Below are positions 30,983-41,850 of a DNA stretch of 64,000 bases, one piece after another. The translations under genes were made by a program, and so were the position numbers. Below the pieces are notes generated by a model that saw only the letters and a list, made by a program, of their open reading frames with translations, was not told where the DNA came from and did no database searches. The stretch comes from Heliopora coerulea. Taxonomy: Eukaryota > Cnidaria > Anthozoa > Scleralcyonacea > Helioporidae. The DNA lies in the NCBI GenBank assembly GCA_030142905.1, contig JASJOG010000353.1:124001-188000 (forward strand), given 5' to 3'. The stretch's first letter is position 1, and every line of letters begins with the position of its first letter.

Positions 30983-31508
30983 TAATCATGTTGTCACTCA
31001 GCCACCCACCAGAGGATATGTCCTTTTCATCCACCTCACTCAGAATAATGTCATCTGCTTTAACCCATGTTTGTGGTACCCGTTGATGCTTCGCTGTTGG
31101 CTGGTACTCATCCAAATCAATGACATCACTTTCTTCTTCACAATTCATGCAGGAGCAACCAGGGTGGCACCACTCTGTGCAATGCCTTTTGCTCATCCTG
31201 CAGGGACAGCTCTTTTTTGCACCACATCTCTTGCGACATTTGCAAGAAGCAAGAGGGACAGAGTATGGTGAGGGTGTGGCAGGAGGGACAGAGTCTGAGG
31301 TGTAGTACAGCTTCAGCTGTGCCAATACTTTGCCATCCTTAACTTGTGAGAGCCGGAATGTCCCCTTGTTAAGAACCTCATGAATGTGATAAGGTCCTAG
31401 CCAATTTGGATCCATCTTGGACCCTTTGCAGGTGAGTTTCTGGCTGTTCTTCACCGGAAATATTGAAATGTATGACATCAAACAGACGGAAAATGGTCTC
31501 TCAACCAA
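30960..31508 (-). pseudogene. Integrase C-terminal GPY/F module, cysteine-rich segment and start of the Ulp1 domain
   Basis: A 182-codon open frame starts with an integrase tail, GSKMDPNWLGPYHIHEVLNK, the GPY/F hallmark. It continues through a cysteine-rich, tesmin/CXC-like segment (CKCRKRCGAKKSCPCRM and HCTEWCHPGCSCMNCEEE), and ends with the start of the Ulp1 fold (WLSDNMINACQNLL). It shows the integrase-protease fusion directly in one frame. The ATG at 31508 is internal to the original protein. Confidence 0.82.
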
Positions 31509-31860
31509 ATCAAATGACGTCAGTGAGAAATACCGTTAACTTTGTTGACAAGGTCCATGCAACACTTGACCAAGACGAAAGCAGTAGTGAGGACAGTGAA
31601 TTTGAAGTTTTCCAGGAGGAATTCGAAAGCAACTCGGACTGAAGTAATATCTCAATGTTTCTGTTCCTTCTTTAGTTATAAAAAACATTGATATAACATT
31701 GTATTCATATCGGAATTGAATTGATGTAATTACAAGAAAATTTAAAAATTTTCTATTTTTTTGACAATTCCCCCCCCCAATTTGTTGTTATTTAACCGCT
31801 CACGCCAAATTTCAAACGTGAGAGGCCTGATGTAGCTAGGTAGATGTACGCTAACACACA
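31509..31860. other. Foreign or rearranged segment in place of the Ginger DDE core
   Basis: The 350 bases where the integrase catalytic core should lie show no integrase similarity. The plus strand here has a 42-codon acidic frame from ATG 31513 (ending in EEFESNSD), and there is a run of nine C near 31771. It looks like a replacement or deletion filled by another repeat. Confidence 0.45.
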
Positions 31861-32329
31861 TACATGTACACACCTGTTTGCTCGTTGGCATTTATCACAC
31901 GTCCTGCAATATTCCTCCACATCTTCAACCATCTTTAGGTAGTAGTACCTCTCAGAGACTTTGGAGAGGGTTTTGTCCCTACCAAAATGTCCTCCGCCAA
32001 GACCTTTGGAATGACAGCCTTCAAGTATGTGCAGTTTCTGGGCAACTGTGATGACCTACAGAAAACATTGCTTTTGCGTTGATGTACACAACCCTATTTG
32101 CTAGCCCTTACAGGTGAACGAGCAAAAAGGCCTATTGTTACAAATATATCACCTGCAAATCCACTCCTTTCTTCTTGTGTCGGCAGTGAAGAAGCCCATC
32201 TTTCACTAAAAAGCTCTTTGCTTTTCTTCTTAAAGCATCTTTCTGGTTCTTTGTGTAATCATCTGGGAACCTAGAGGTCACTAGATAGCTCTGAAGAACG
32301 TGGTACTCCACCAGGTCCATATTCGACAC
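31861..32329 (-). pseudogene. Integrase N-terminal region with H2C2 zinc finger
   Basis: The 63-codon frame 32329-32138 contains YLVTSRFPDDYTKNQKDALR and KSFLVKDGLLHCRHKK, the usual segment before the integrase zinc finger. Then 32040-31870 encodes LEGCHSKGLGGGHFGRDKT and VEEYCRTCDKCQRAN, giving H-x(7-9)-H and C-x2-C in correct spacing. A stretch of about 80 bases with stops lies between them. Confidence 0.8.
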
Positions 32330-32383
32330 ATTCTATGAATGCACTTCAAAGCGACAGAATTTCCTAAGGTGCAACAATTTTCC

Positions 32384-32481
32384 CTAGAAAATTCTGTCGC
32401 TCTATTTTAGTGTGCGACCAAATTTCCTTGGAAATACTGTCGCTGCGACAGAATTTCCGGGCAACAGATTTTCCTGTGACA
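32384..32481 (-). repeat. Right terminal inverted repeat of the Ginger1-like element
   Basis: Partner of 29861-29959; ends GTGACA at 32481. Confidence 0.85.
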
Positions 32482-32485
32482 GCGG
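32482..32485 (+). repeat. 4-bp target-site duplication of the Ginger element, right copy (GCGG)
   Basis: See 29857-29860; both are single changes from CCGG. Confidence 0.6.
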
Positions 32486-34298
32486 CACTACTCATAATAT
32501 GCTCAACTCTTTCAGAGATACCTTTGACATAGGGGATACAAGTTAAACCTTTAAACTGTTGTGGCTGTTCCTGAATTTTCTTGGTGTGACTGTTTAGCTC
32601 GTCTATAAATTTATGCATACAACCAATTATCCTGAGGTCTTTTACCACTTTACATATCTCTTCTTGCCTTTTATGAACATTTGATGGTATAACATTTGCA
32701 CAGTCTAGTAAAGTTTTAACTACTGCAGCCTTACTTTGTAATTGACCATGTGAATCAAATGCCAGATATTGTCCATCTCCCAGTATTGTAAAGATGGTAT
32801 AAAGGAATGCAATGGTTTGATGTTTGACGGTAAACTGAATATTCAGGTTGATTGCATTCAAGTGGTTGTGGAATTCTTGTATGTATGTATATTGAAGGCA
32901 TACATTAGAGTCATTGACATACCAATGCTACCAATGGACTGGGGCTGGTGATGTTACCAAGGTGATTGACTCAATTTTTTGCAGGACTAGCTCTGCAATA
33001 ACTGAACTCACAAGGGAGCCCATAGTACAGCCAGAAATCTGGAGGTAGTAATCTTCATGCTGAAAGTAGCTGTTGTTAACTGTCTGATCAAGCAATTAAA
33101 GAATTTGAGCTGACAGTAAGCTGGTCCATGAGTTCCATTCATCAGTTTCTACAAGTTTTTGTTCAACCCATCCATTGCCTGGGGAACCAGAACGGACATA
33201 AACAAGGAAATGACGTCAAGATATGATCATATTTACGAAGTCTGTGAACTCTTGCATTCATGATAGAATATCTACTGTTACCATACAGGTGTTTCAAGAG
33301 GGAAGCCAAATATCTTGAGAATTGGTTGCAAAAGGTATCCTCTTAGCTTCTTCCTCTTGGACTGTAACATAACCTTGCTTGGAAATAAGGGAGATCTTAT
33401 GGACCTTAGGAAGACCATAAAATAATGCAGGGCTCGAATCAAAAGGTATTGATTTTCATAACTTTAAGAGTTTCCCTTGAAGTTCAGATTCTGCCTTTGT
33501 GGTAGGATTTCTTTGTTTATCCATGATCTTTTTATATATACTTTCCTCTTGAAATATCTCCAATATTTGCTCCTGGTACTCAGTTCTATTCATGACTACA
33601 GTGGAATGTCCTTTGTCCACCTTCATAATTAAAATACTTCAGTCAGCCTTAAGGTCATTCACTGCCTTGTTTCTCCTGTCAAGTTATATTTTGCTTTACT
33701 GGTGGTTTTGCTTCTTTGGCAGCACTATATACTTTTATTCTAATATCATCCTGTTTGTTAGATGGTAAATTATTAATATCCTCCTCCACTGCAGCAAAAA
33801 TTTCTTTTACTGCAAAATGAAGTCCTTTTATTAATAAATTAATTTCACTACTGTTCAATTCCCTATGAGACATATATATTACCCACCTCCTCTTGACACT
33901 TTCTTCTTCCTGTTTAGATGTTTCCTCAAATTTCTTCTGATGTCTTCACTCAATATTGTTTTTTAGGAACAAAAAATGTTGCAAAATTGCTTGAGATAGT
34001 ACTTCAAACAAATCTTCATCAAGTTTCTCAGCTACTGTATGACTTAGTTCTCCATATTAATTCTGTAACCATGCTAGTTCAGAATGGCACTTACTAATCA
34101 GTAGACATTAATACACCCAGCCAGTCCATCTAGCCACACTCCAAGCTTTTGGGTTATCCAAAGGCAGTCTTGATAGTAAAAACCATGGCAAATGCATATT
34201 CTCTTTACACTGATGTAAATAATGCAGATGTTGCTTGTGGCATAGTTGTTATAATGAAGTTCTTTCAAATTGTCTTGACAAACATAATACTCCAACAT
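32486..34298 (-). pseudogene. Penelope-like N-terminal region and reverse transcriptase (copy A), broken
   Basis: CQDNLKELHYNNYATSNICI opens the N-terminal domain (34270-34210). MSHRELNSSEINLLIKGLHF at 33873 matches the 'LS..E..LL.KGL.F' motif that precedes RT. The RT palm is recognisable from short pieces at 33250-33120, and the thumb by PSPVHWWHC-like sequence near 32950 (the expected 'RYVDD' is degraded) and MNAINLNIQFTVK at 32861. The linker ends with IPYVKGISERVEHIMSSA at 32550-32490, at the Ginger insertion point. The reading frame is interrupted many times. Confidence 0.75.
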
Positions 34299-34305
34299 TG
34301 TAGGT

Positions 34306-34366
34306 GTCTTTTATTTACTTAAATATGGTACTTGGGCAATCAGTGATAAGCATGTTCAATAACCTT
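34306..34366 (-). repeat. Penelope 3'-end copy upstream of element A (pseudo-LTR), inverted relative to copy B's end
   Basis: Its reverse complement starts TTATTGAACATGCTTATCAC and continues TGATTGCCCAAGTACCATAT, matching 35335-35385 with one mismatch. It therefore gives element A a leading copy of its own 3' end, and gives copy B 45-bp terminal inverted repeats. Confidence 0.8.
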
Positions 34367-34399
34367 CGATGTACAGATGTACAAGATTTCCACGACCAC

Positions 34400-35073
34400 T
34401 TAAATGCAATCAACCTAAATATTCAGTTTACTGTCAAGCTGCCGTTTGACACTGGGGAACTTCAAACCATTGCATTCCTTTATATTATCTGTACAGTGCT
34501 GGGAGATGGACACAGAAGTTGGTGTTCGTCATAAAGCCATACATACTAATAAATACCTGGTGTTTGATTCACACAGTCAATACAAAGTTAGGCTGCAGTA
34601 GTTAAAACTTTACTGGACTGTGCAAATGTTATACCATCAAATGATAATAAAAGGCAAGACAAAATATGTAAAGTGGTAGAAGACCTCAGGATAAATGGTT
34701 ATACATGAAAATTTATAGACAAGGTAAATAGTCACACCAAGAAAATTCTGGAACAGCCACAACAGTTTAAAAGTTTTACTTGTATCCCCTATGTTAAATG
34801 TATCTCTGAAAGAAGTAAGCATATTATAAGTAGTGCTGGTTTTAAGGAGTGTACAAGCCTGTTACGGTTTTGGCAGACATGTTCCGGAAGCCAAATAATA
34901 GGCCTACAAAGGTGGAAACCAAGGGAATTGTGTACAAAGTAAAATGCGAATATTGTCTATTTACGTACATTGGAGAGAGTAAAAGATCTTGGAACTCACA
35001 TTGGTCCAAACATAAACCAGGAGTAAGGACCATGTTGAGAGGTCAGGACAAGATATCACTTCTAATGACATAG
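34400..35073 (+). pseudogene. Penelope-like RT end and GIY-YIG endonuclease (copy B), broken
   Basis: FHDHLNAINLNIQFTVKL and TIAFLYI (34385-34490) are the end of RT, and IPYVKCISERSKHIISSAG (34785-34840) ends the linker. The 74-codon frame 34849-35073 contains ETKGIVYKVKCEYC and YIGESKRSWNSHWSKHKPG. These carry the VY...YIG core and the R and H positions of GIY-YIG nucleases. Further frames continue to about 35270. The uninterrupted sequence at 34838-34850 is the empty-site equivalent for the Ginger insertion in copy A. Confidence 0.82.
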
Positions 35074-35248
35074 AGATTTTGGAAAAAGGAGTCATGACAT
35101 ATTGTGGACTCTTTGCATTCCATCTTGAACAGGCAATCTGTCAATGAACACAAGGAATTCCCGAATATATGCTCCGTTGCTTAAGTCTTTGGAGGCATGT
35201 GGTCCATGCTGATGTGTCTGATCATTTCTAACCAAACCGAGATCAACT

Positions 35249-35276
35249 CTGATGAAGGCTGAAGGAGTGACCAAAA
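35249..35276 (+). ncRNA. Hammerhead-like core motif of Penelope copy B (near-complete)
   Basis: CTGATGA is exact. It is followed by AGGCT...GACC, able to form a short stem, and AAAA where GAAA is required. Location is after the endonuclease frame, as in other Penelope-like elements known to carry hammerhead motifs. Confidence 0.4.
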
Positions 35277-35380
35277 ATTCAAGTTTTTTAATACTTTTAA
35301 AATAAACTTTTTAGATCAGTTACAAATTCTCCTTTATTGAACATGCTTATCACTTATTGCCCAAGTACCATATATATATA

Positions 35381-35430
35381 TCTATATGTATATATCTCTA
35401 TATCTCTCTCTCTCTATCTATATAGATAAC
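35381..35430 (+). repeat. TA/CT-rich microsatellite
   Basis: (TA)n followed by TCTATATCTCTCTCTC-type repeats immediately after the 3' end of Penelope copy B. Simple repeats at the 3' junction are common for such elements. Confidence 0.8.
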
Positions 35431-37020
35431 TAGCAGGTTTGAAAACATATGAATAAAGTGCTCAATAATTTAATCGTAAGGATGGACATCTTACCATTTG
35501 TTAAGCCGTTGAATGTTATTCTCACCAAACTTTTTGTTTTAATAAAGCAGAATTTCAATTTTAAACATAAATATGACTATAAGCAGTCTAAATATAAAAT
35601 AATTTCCAGTTTGGATTGTTGTTCATTTGCGGACAAATTCTGTGGACTTTTTTTTTTTATTGCATTTCATTATCCAGATATAGTCGGGAGGATTTGTCTT
35701 TTTTGAGAATTTTAAAAAATTATCATTGTTACTTGGATTCTCGAGAGATATATTGGAAGGGTGGGCAAGGGGTTGTTGCATGCATGAATTTCTAGTACAA
35801 AGTGTGCTATTTGCAACATGTTGAAGTAAAAATTGCAAAAATCACAAGTGCATAATGAAGAAAGGAAGCAGTTCACAGTGATGAAAAAGGTCCACATCAC
35901 ACAGCAAATGTACGATAATTTCTCCGATATTTCGTTATTTTTTTTAAAGTAAAATCAGTGAATTCAAATTGAATTTTCACATTTATGAAATCTATGAAGC
36001 TTCGTTTTGTAAACTTTTATTTCGAGGAGCAAAAAGAGAGGAGTACTACAAGCATGGGCCTGACAATTATTTGTCATTCCACATTTAAGTAACCACTAAG
36101 GTAAAACCATTATTACTTTTCAACAAAACTATTTGTTCAGGTGTTTAGATGATGACCATACATGTAGAGAATATTTCCAGTATACATTTTATGAAAATTT
36201 TACATGTAGGTTGATAGCACAGCAACCAGACTTAAAACCGATGTAACTGGCGTCATGGCAAATGTATGCTCAATGGCATTTATGTTTGTGGACACATGTG
36301 AATGGTCCCATGATTGTAATCCAACTATAAATATTCTCTTCGGAACTTTAGTGTACTTAAAAAACAAGGTATGTGAATACACAAACATATATAGTTTCCT
36401 TGATAAGGTAAATGTTACATAGTTTGATGAACAATTTTTTACATGCATTATGGTACTGAGACTGTATTCATGCAAGGATGAGTAGTTCACATACACCCAG
36501 AAACCACAATTGTTTGGCTCTAAATCACAAGCCAAATTTTGGCTAATGCATATTTATTTCTTTGGGAAAATGTTGGATGAAATAACCGATGCTTCTCCCT
36601 TTCTATAACATTTTGAATCCATCTTTTTACATTAGTAAATATTGGCTATTCTACTCTCCTGAGCGCAGGTCTCACTCAATTGCTCAGTGGTAAGGGATGG
36701 ACCATTATTTTTTTTTTTTTTTTGAGGGTGTGTGTGGAAAATCCTTAAAAAAATTGTCCAAATAAATAGTTTGCAAACTAATGAGTTTATGTAATATACG
36801 CCAAGGTTTAATAACAACTAATGAACAGAGAGGTCAGAGATACAAAGGTGCTACAAAAGTGTGTAGAGCATGTGTGATACACTATTATATCTAATAGCCA
36901 AGGTGATTTTCCATCTACTGCAGTTTTTAGATTTGTTTTATAAAGTTTAAGATACCAACATCACTCATGTCCAATATGTAGAATAAAAAAAAAACACAAC
37001 ACTCTGTTGATTTGCTGTAT
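35431..37020. other. Unassigned non-coding stretch
   Basis: About 1.6 kb with T-runs (35647-35658 and 36709-36724) and no recognisable coding. The minus-strand frame 36200-36535 has no motif and is not annotated. Confidence 0.4.
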
Positions 37021-37029
37021 GCTATTATT

Positions 37030-38450
37030 CTATTAAGTCATTCTCATCCAGCATATCAAGCAAATCAGAGGAACTGAATGAAGATTCTGTATTTGATTCA
37101 CTGTGATCAAATATGTCTCATTTTTGTTGAAAACCATAGGAACCTGGGAGACTAGCTGGCACCTCAGCATCTTTATCTCTTCAAACATCACAGAACATTT
37201 TATGTTGATTTTTTTGAAGAAAGCTGAGAATCTGTTTGGGTTTTCGCATTTATAGCACTGGGACTGTGTCCAAAATTGTCCGTATTTGCTAATGCATCAC
37301 ACATCACTTCACCTTGTTCTTTTAAAGGAAGTTGAGAGTCTGTTTCTGATTTCTCATTAATGCTGTGTCCTACATCGAGAGGATCTGGGACACTTTTGCC
37401 TGCATTGCTGTCCTCATTTGCATCAGTGGCACTGGCACAATCCATTTAGAGAAATGTCATAAGTTTTTGCTTACTGGTAGAGCTGTTGATATTGCCGATA
37501 CTTACTAATGACAATTTGCTTCCCTTCATGTTTTTCATTTTCTCTTTATGCTGGTTCTTTTTCCATTTCTTCTCAGCTGTTGCAGTATTTTTTTGGTGAA
37601 TTTGGTACTTTTCAGCAACAAATTCTTTCAGTGTAGAAATTCTAGACATATCTCTGTTAACCTTTACAATTATGTCTGTACCACTGATGTGCTTCTTTAA
37701 AAGATTTTTTTAACTCGTAAATCTTTGTTTAAAATACTTTCAGAGAAACCTTGTTCTGCCTGTCTTAATGCAGTGCTCAACATCTCTTCTAATTCTTTCA
37801 GACCATCATGATACAAAAGTATTTTTTGTGCAGTTGAGCCAGAAATACTATTAACTGTGTCGGTCTCAAGGGTGGCTGCCACAGGATATTTTGTTTGATG
37901 TAAATTGGCTCCTATGCCAAATCAAGGTTGCAGGGTTGAATAGGCATCAGAATAGGAATTCTTCATTCTCTTTATTTTCATGACCAATCTTCCAGTGCAC
38001 AAAGGTTGGGGGAAGTCACGCTTTCTCTCATAACACATGGGAAGGATAAAACTGTTGTTCAAGTTGTGTTTAAGTGAATTCGGATTTGGGTACCAAAGCT
38101 TTGTGTAGCATCTTGTTAATGGCTCTTTCAATACTTTAAGAGTATCTCCCCCATTCAAATTAAAAAAGTTCAAAGGCACATGAACATTGATCTTACCTTC
38201 AACCTCTCTTGCCTTGGGGGCAATAGGTTGCTCTCCTGACTTCGGTCTGCTTTCCTGGTGCCACTTTTGAAACAGCCTACGCAATTGATTTATCTGTGTT
38301 TTAGTCATTCCAAATCCAGTTAAAGTATCGTCTGAAATATCCATAATGTCACATACTCTTTCTACCCCTTTGCTGATAAAGTTATCATTAAACATTAGCA
38401 AATTTGCATCACAAAGAAATTTATTAAATTCATCTTGGGATGTACTTCAT
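37030..38450 (-). pseudogene. Unrecognised gene 1 of a divergent pair, broken
   Basis: Minus-strand coding runs from about 38450 through the 159-codon frame 38401-37922 (VERVCDIMDISDDTLTGFGM then INQLRRLFQKWHQESRP, which could be a SAM-like helical bundle). It continues with EGKINVHVPLNFFNLNGGD and a basic segment YERKRDFPQPLCTGRLVMKI. After stops it reaches 37882-37697 (KILLYHDGLKELEEMLSTAL), a lysine-rich segment at 37649-37446, and ends SSFSSSDLLDMLDEN near 37040. Four in-line ORFs with changing frames indicate one eroded protein of roughly 450 residues. The family is unknown. It diverges from gene 2 with only about 50 bases between. Confidence 0.5.
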
Positions 38451-38501
38451 ATATGCAGAGCATATGATGCTGAGCACATTTTGTAAATTGAAAGAAAACA
38501 T

Positions 38502-41500
38502 GGCTGACGACACTGAGATGGGAATACGTTTCCAAATGAAAGGTAAAGTTTATATCAAATGATCCTTAAATATTCAAACTGTTAAAATTTACCAAGAGTC
38601 CATTAAAATAAAAATTGCTGAAGAAGATGAAAAAAAACTGGCAAATCAGCTTCTCTTAGAGCAATCTCTTCACTGCTTGATGAGCTGTTACTTAGACAAT
38701 GACATTTGAAGAATGTTTTAGATAATATTCATCTTACATCAAAGACATAACACAACTATCTGGGTCAGCAATTCACAATGCAAAGCAATCTTTCAGAAAC
38801 AAGATTCTTGGATATGGAGGGCCTCCCCGTTATTTTGATAAAAACAGGAAATAAAATATTTTTCCTACTGGTTGAAAATGGTGTTAATCGTGCTGCCTGT
38901 AACGGTCTACAAGAGATAATGGAATTTTCCATTGAGCAATTACAACCTACTATACTTAACAAACAGCTAAAATCCTTGGCCATTGTCTACAAAAACCTGA
39001 TGTCTTTAGTGTCAACAAACAAAGACAGGTACTTACTGGTTTACATTCTCAACATAATGTTTAGCAGAACAGGGCTAAAAAATTTAGATCTGAACCCAGA
39101 TTTTGTGGACAAAGTTCACAGGCAAGTGGAAACTTTGCTATGGTCTGTGCTAGATAAAATGGGAGAATTTGAAGCTGATGCAAGGAGGCATGTTGAAGAA
39201 GCAGTTTCCATTTAAAACAGGCAATTAATGAAAAGACAGAGATTCTTAGGAAAAATAAGAAACATGTCATATATTTTGGTCCTTGATTAAGAATACAAAA
39301 TTGCCAACAAGAAACAGAAACTTGAGACGTTGCAGAAAGATTCTGTAAAATATGAAAAGCAGTATGTCTCCCGAAAATTTAGAGGTTGTAAATGTAACGT
39401 ACTGATCCAAAACAGTAGGAAAAAGGGGTCCTATCTTATTGACAGGGGAACGGAAACTGCCATATTTAACGTTCTTGCAGAAAACTCAAAAGCTCAGAGA
39501 TGCCACCATGGGGAAGAGGAGACAGTTTACATGGACAAGCCCTCTCAGTGAATCCAGAACAGATAAATGGTTTGTATTGCCAACGAGTATCTAAAGAAAA
39601 ACAAAAAGAAGCCTAAGGAGACTGTGTGAGCTTTTGGAAAACCTCAAAACAAGTGCTCATTACAAGCAAAGCAACAAATAGGTAAGTCTCTGGTCTTTCA
39701 CAAAAAGTCGAAAGAAACAATGCAACCAACATGTAGATGTTCACTACAACAGAGCTTTTATTAAAAACTATATGGGACTGGCCTTTTCCAGGAGGTTGAA
39801 ACATCAAAGTCATGTCTTGCATATAGCAATCAATGTGGGACTTCAGAGGGGTTTTCATGGCCTCTTCATAACCCTGCACAGTTGGTTCAAGAAGAATTGA
39901 AGCATGAATGTCCTTCCTCCAACTACCCCAAAAGGACAGGATATGCGAGTCCTTGTGTAGTTTTCACAGTAAATGAACAAATCGAGACACAGTATAATAG
40001 ATGGGATAAGTTTGTCCCTTGAGATGTTAGTCTCGGTTACTTGCATGCTACAAATTGGGCAAATGAATTGTATACTTCAAGAATGCTGTTTAGGGATGAG
40101 CACCAAAAGCATGTCCTAGACCCAACAAAAGCTGCCAGTCACCTAATCTTTTTAAGAGAAAACAGAAGAGCTAAGGCTCAATGTGCTGAAAAGAAGGATC
40201 GATCCAGCCAGAGAACAGCTTACAAACCTTGATATAAAGGACAATAGTCAAATTTGTGCCTCAGTTATCAATGACCTCGATAAACTAAATGGTCAGATAG
40301 AATATCTGCAACAAACTATTGTTTCTTCATTGTATGAAGAATTAGAAGAAATGCTGCTATTGGATTATGCATCTCTCAAAGAAAAAGTTAGACAAGTGAG
40401 ACTATCTGGAATCCTTAAATCTTCCGAGACATCATGCTGTTGAAGTACAAACATCAGATGCCAGTCCAGGAGTAAGCTCGAAAGTGAGGGTTACTCGAAT
40501 TTGTCTGGCAGAAGCATTTCAGATTCATAGTTTAGATTTCCAAGCCAGAGTGCACATAGCAGAAAAGGTGATGCGATCACTCAATGGACATACAGAAGCA
40601 GGACATACTATTCCGATCCCTTCCAATCCACTGACCAACTTAGTTTCAGCAGGAGAAATTCTTGCAATTAATCAAGATGAAATGAATGAACCAATAGAAT
40701 GTAAGGAAGAAAAAGAAGTATATCAGTGTGCAAAATCTGTTGCATTATTTTACAAAGGAAAACCTTGCATGGGCACATGTATACATGGTAGAGTACCAAA
40801 TTCTTTGATCACAAATATATGGTTAAATGTAGTGTGGCACAGTCTTCATTGCAGAAGGCACTTGATACATGTGCTGGAAGTGGTTACTTTAAATATCAGC
40901 AAGAGTTTTTCTCCAAGCATTATTATGTTTATGATGGTGGTGTGGAAGGCATTAGAGGTGCATGCCAGAAAAAGGGAAAGAAGTGTCACTTTCATGCAAT
41001 TATTGAAAGTTCAAAACAGCTTGGTTTTGATGGTTGGAGTGATCTCCTGGTAGAAAGAGTACATATTCCCTTTCCAGATTATGAGTCTCCACATTTCCAC
41101 TACTGTTCCCCAGAGCAAATACAGTCAGGGGACGTCAAGGAAAAGTTTTCTCTCACAAAACCTAAAATTATGGCTGAAAAACGAGAACTAAATAATTACT
41201 GTCCTTGTGTGCGTTTTCAGTAACTTGTCAATGATTGTGGGAAACCTGAGCTTTCTTATGGCACGATAACCCACGATGTTGGTAGCACAACTGTTACTCC
41301 AGTGGACAGCGATGAAACAATGAAGAAAGTGCTTGACAGGGTGGATCACTTTGTAGATGAGTTTGTGGGAAATGATCTGAGGGGTGAAGTCTTCCATGAG
41401 GCTAAGAAACAAATAGAGCTAGAAAACAATGCAAAAAGGTTGCAGCAGCTAAACATGTTGATGACACTGACTGGGAACATATTGCAAAATTTGGTGGCAT

Positions 41501-41850
41501 GGCTGATCTTTCTGTTGCTGAACTAAACATGTATCTTACTGAGCATTGCAGTATGTCAGTAGGAGATATTAGGAAAAAAGGATTTAACAAGAAGAAGAAA
41601 GTAAAACTCATCAAAGAAAACATGTGTAGAGAGTCACAAAATGCAAGTATTTCTCTGAAAATGACCATTCAAAGCAACAAAAGTAGTGAAAATGGTTCAA
41701 AGTCTTTGTCTGCTGTTCCCTCACGGGGTGGGAGTGCCATCTACAATGAAAAGGTTGTAAGACTGCAAAACACGTGCACAATTGACAACTTCCTTACCAT
41801 GTTTCACCTCATTTGCATAAGCAATCCTTCGATACAGAGTGAATGAGATT
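38502..41850 (+). pseudogene. Unrecognised gene 2 of a divergent pair, broken
   Basis: A likely first exon at 38502-38546 reads MADDTEMGIRFQMKG and ends at a GTAAAG donor. Later blocks include IAEEDEKKLANQLLLEQSL (38610-38670) and a 145-codon frame (38778-39215) with TILNKQLKSLAIVYKNLM and LNPDFVDKVHRQVETLLWSV. Then comes a charged region around 39330-40440 with WANELYTSRMLFRDEHQKHV and coiled-coil segments. The frame 40819-41223 has YYVYDGGVEGIRGACQKKGK and GFDGWSDLLVERVHIPFPDY. A SAP-like motif at 41499-41640 reads LSVAELNMYLTEHCSMS followed by a lysine-rich stretch. The family is unknown. It may continue into the peptidase-like region downstream. Confidence 0.5.

Larger units (their letters stand above)
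29861..32481 (-). mobile_element. Ginger1-like DNA transposon encoding a Ulp1 protease, integrase core lost
   Basis: Terminal inverted repeats of about 100 bases start TGTCAC at both ends. They share CCGGAAATTCTG, a GGTCGCACACTAAAATAGAG block and CTAGGGAAAATTGT. The minus strand encodes an integrase zinc-binding domain, a GPY/F-type C-terminus, a cysteine-rich segment and a Ulp1 (C48) protease, the architecture described for Ginger1 transposases. The 4-bp CCGG-type target duplication is also as described for Ginger1. The DDE catalytic core between zinc finger and GPY/F is absent. Confidence 0.82.
29335..34366 (-). mobile_element. Penelope-like element A, near full length, split by a Ginger1-like transposon
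   Basis: On the minus strand the N-terminal region, RT and linker run from about 34300 down to 32486, and the endonuclease from 29856 to about 29440. The intervening 29861-32481 is a separate transposon. The stretch 34306-34366 is a copy of this family's own 3' end, directly upstream of copy A in its reading direction. That matches the pseudo-LTR arrangement known for Penelope-like elements. Confidence 0.82.
34367..35390 (+). mobile_element. Penelope-like element B, 5'-truncated, head to head with element A
   Basis: Begins inside RT at FHDHLNAINLNIQFTVKL and runs through linker, GIY-YIG endonuclease and 3' end to the TA-rich simple repeat at 35385. It is a close relative of copy A on the opposite strand. 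Confidence 0.82.

Noticed and set aside
36200..36535. 111-codon minus-strand frame
   Set aside because: No motif, no neighbours with coding character, A+T-rich context; could be chance.
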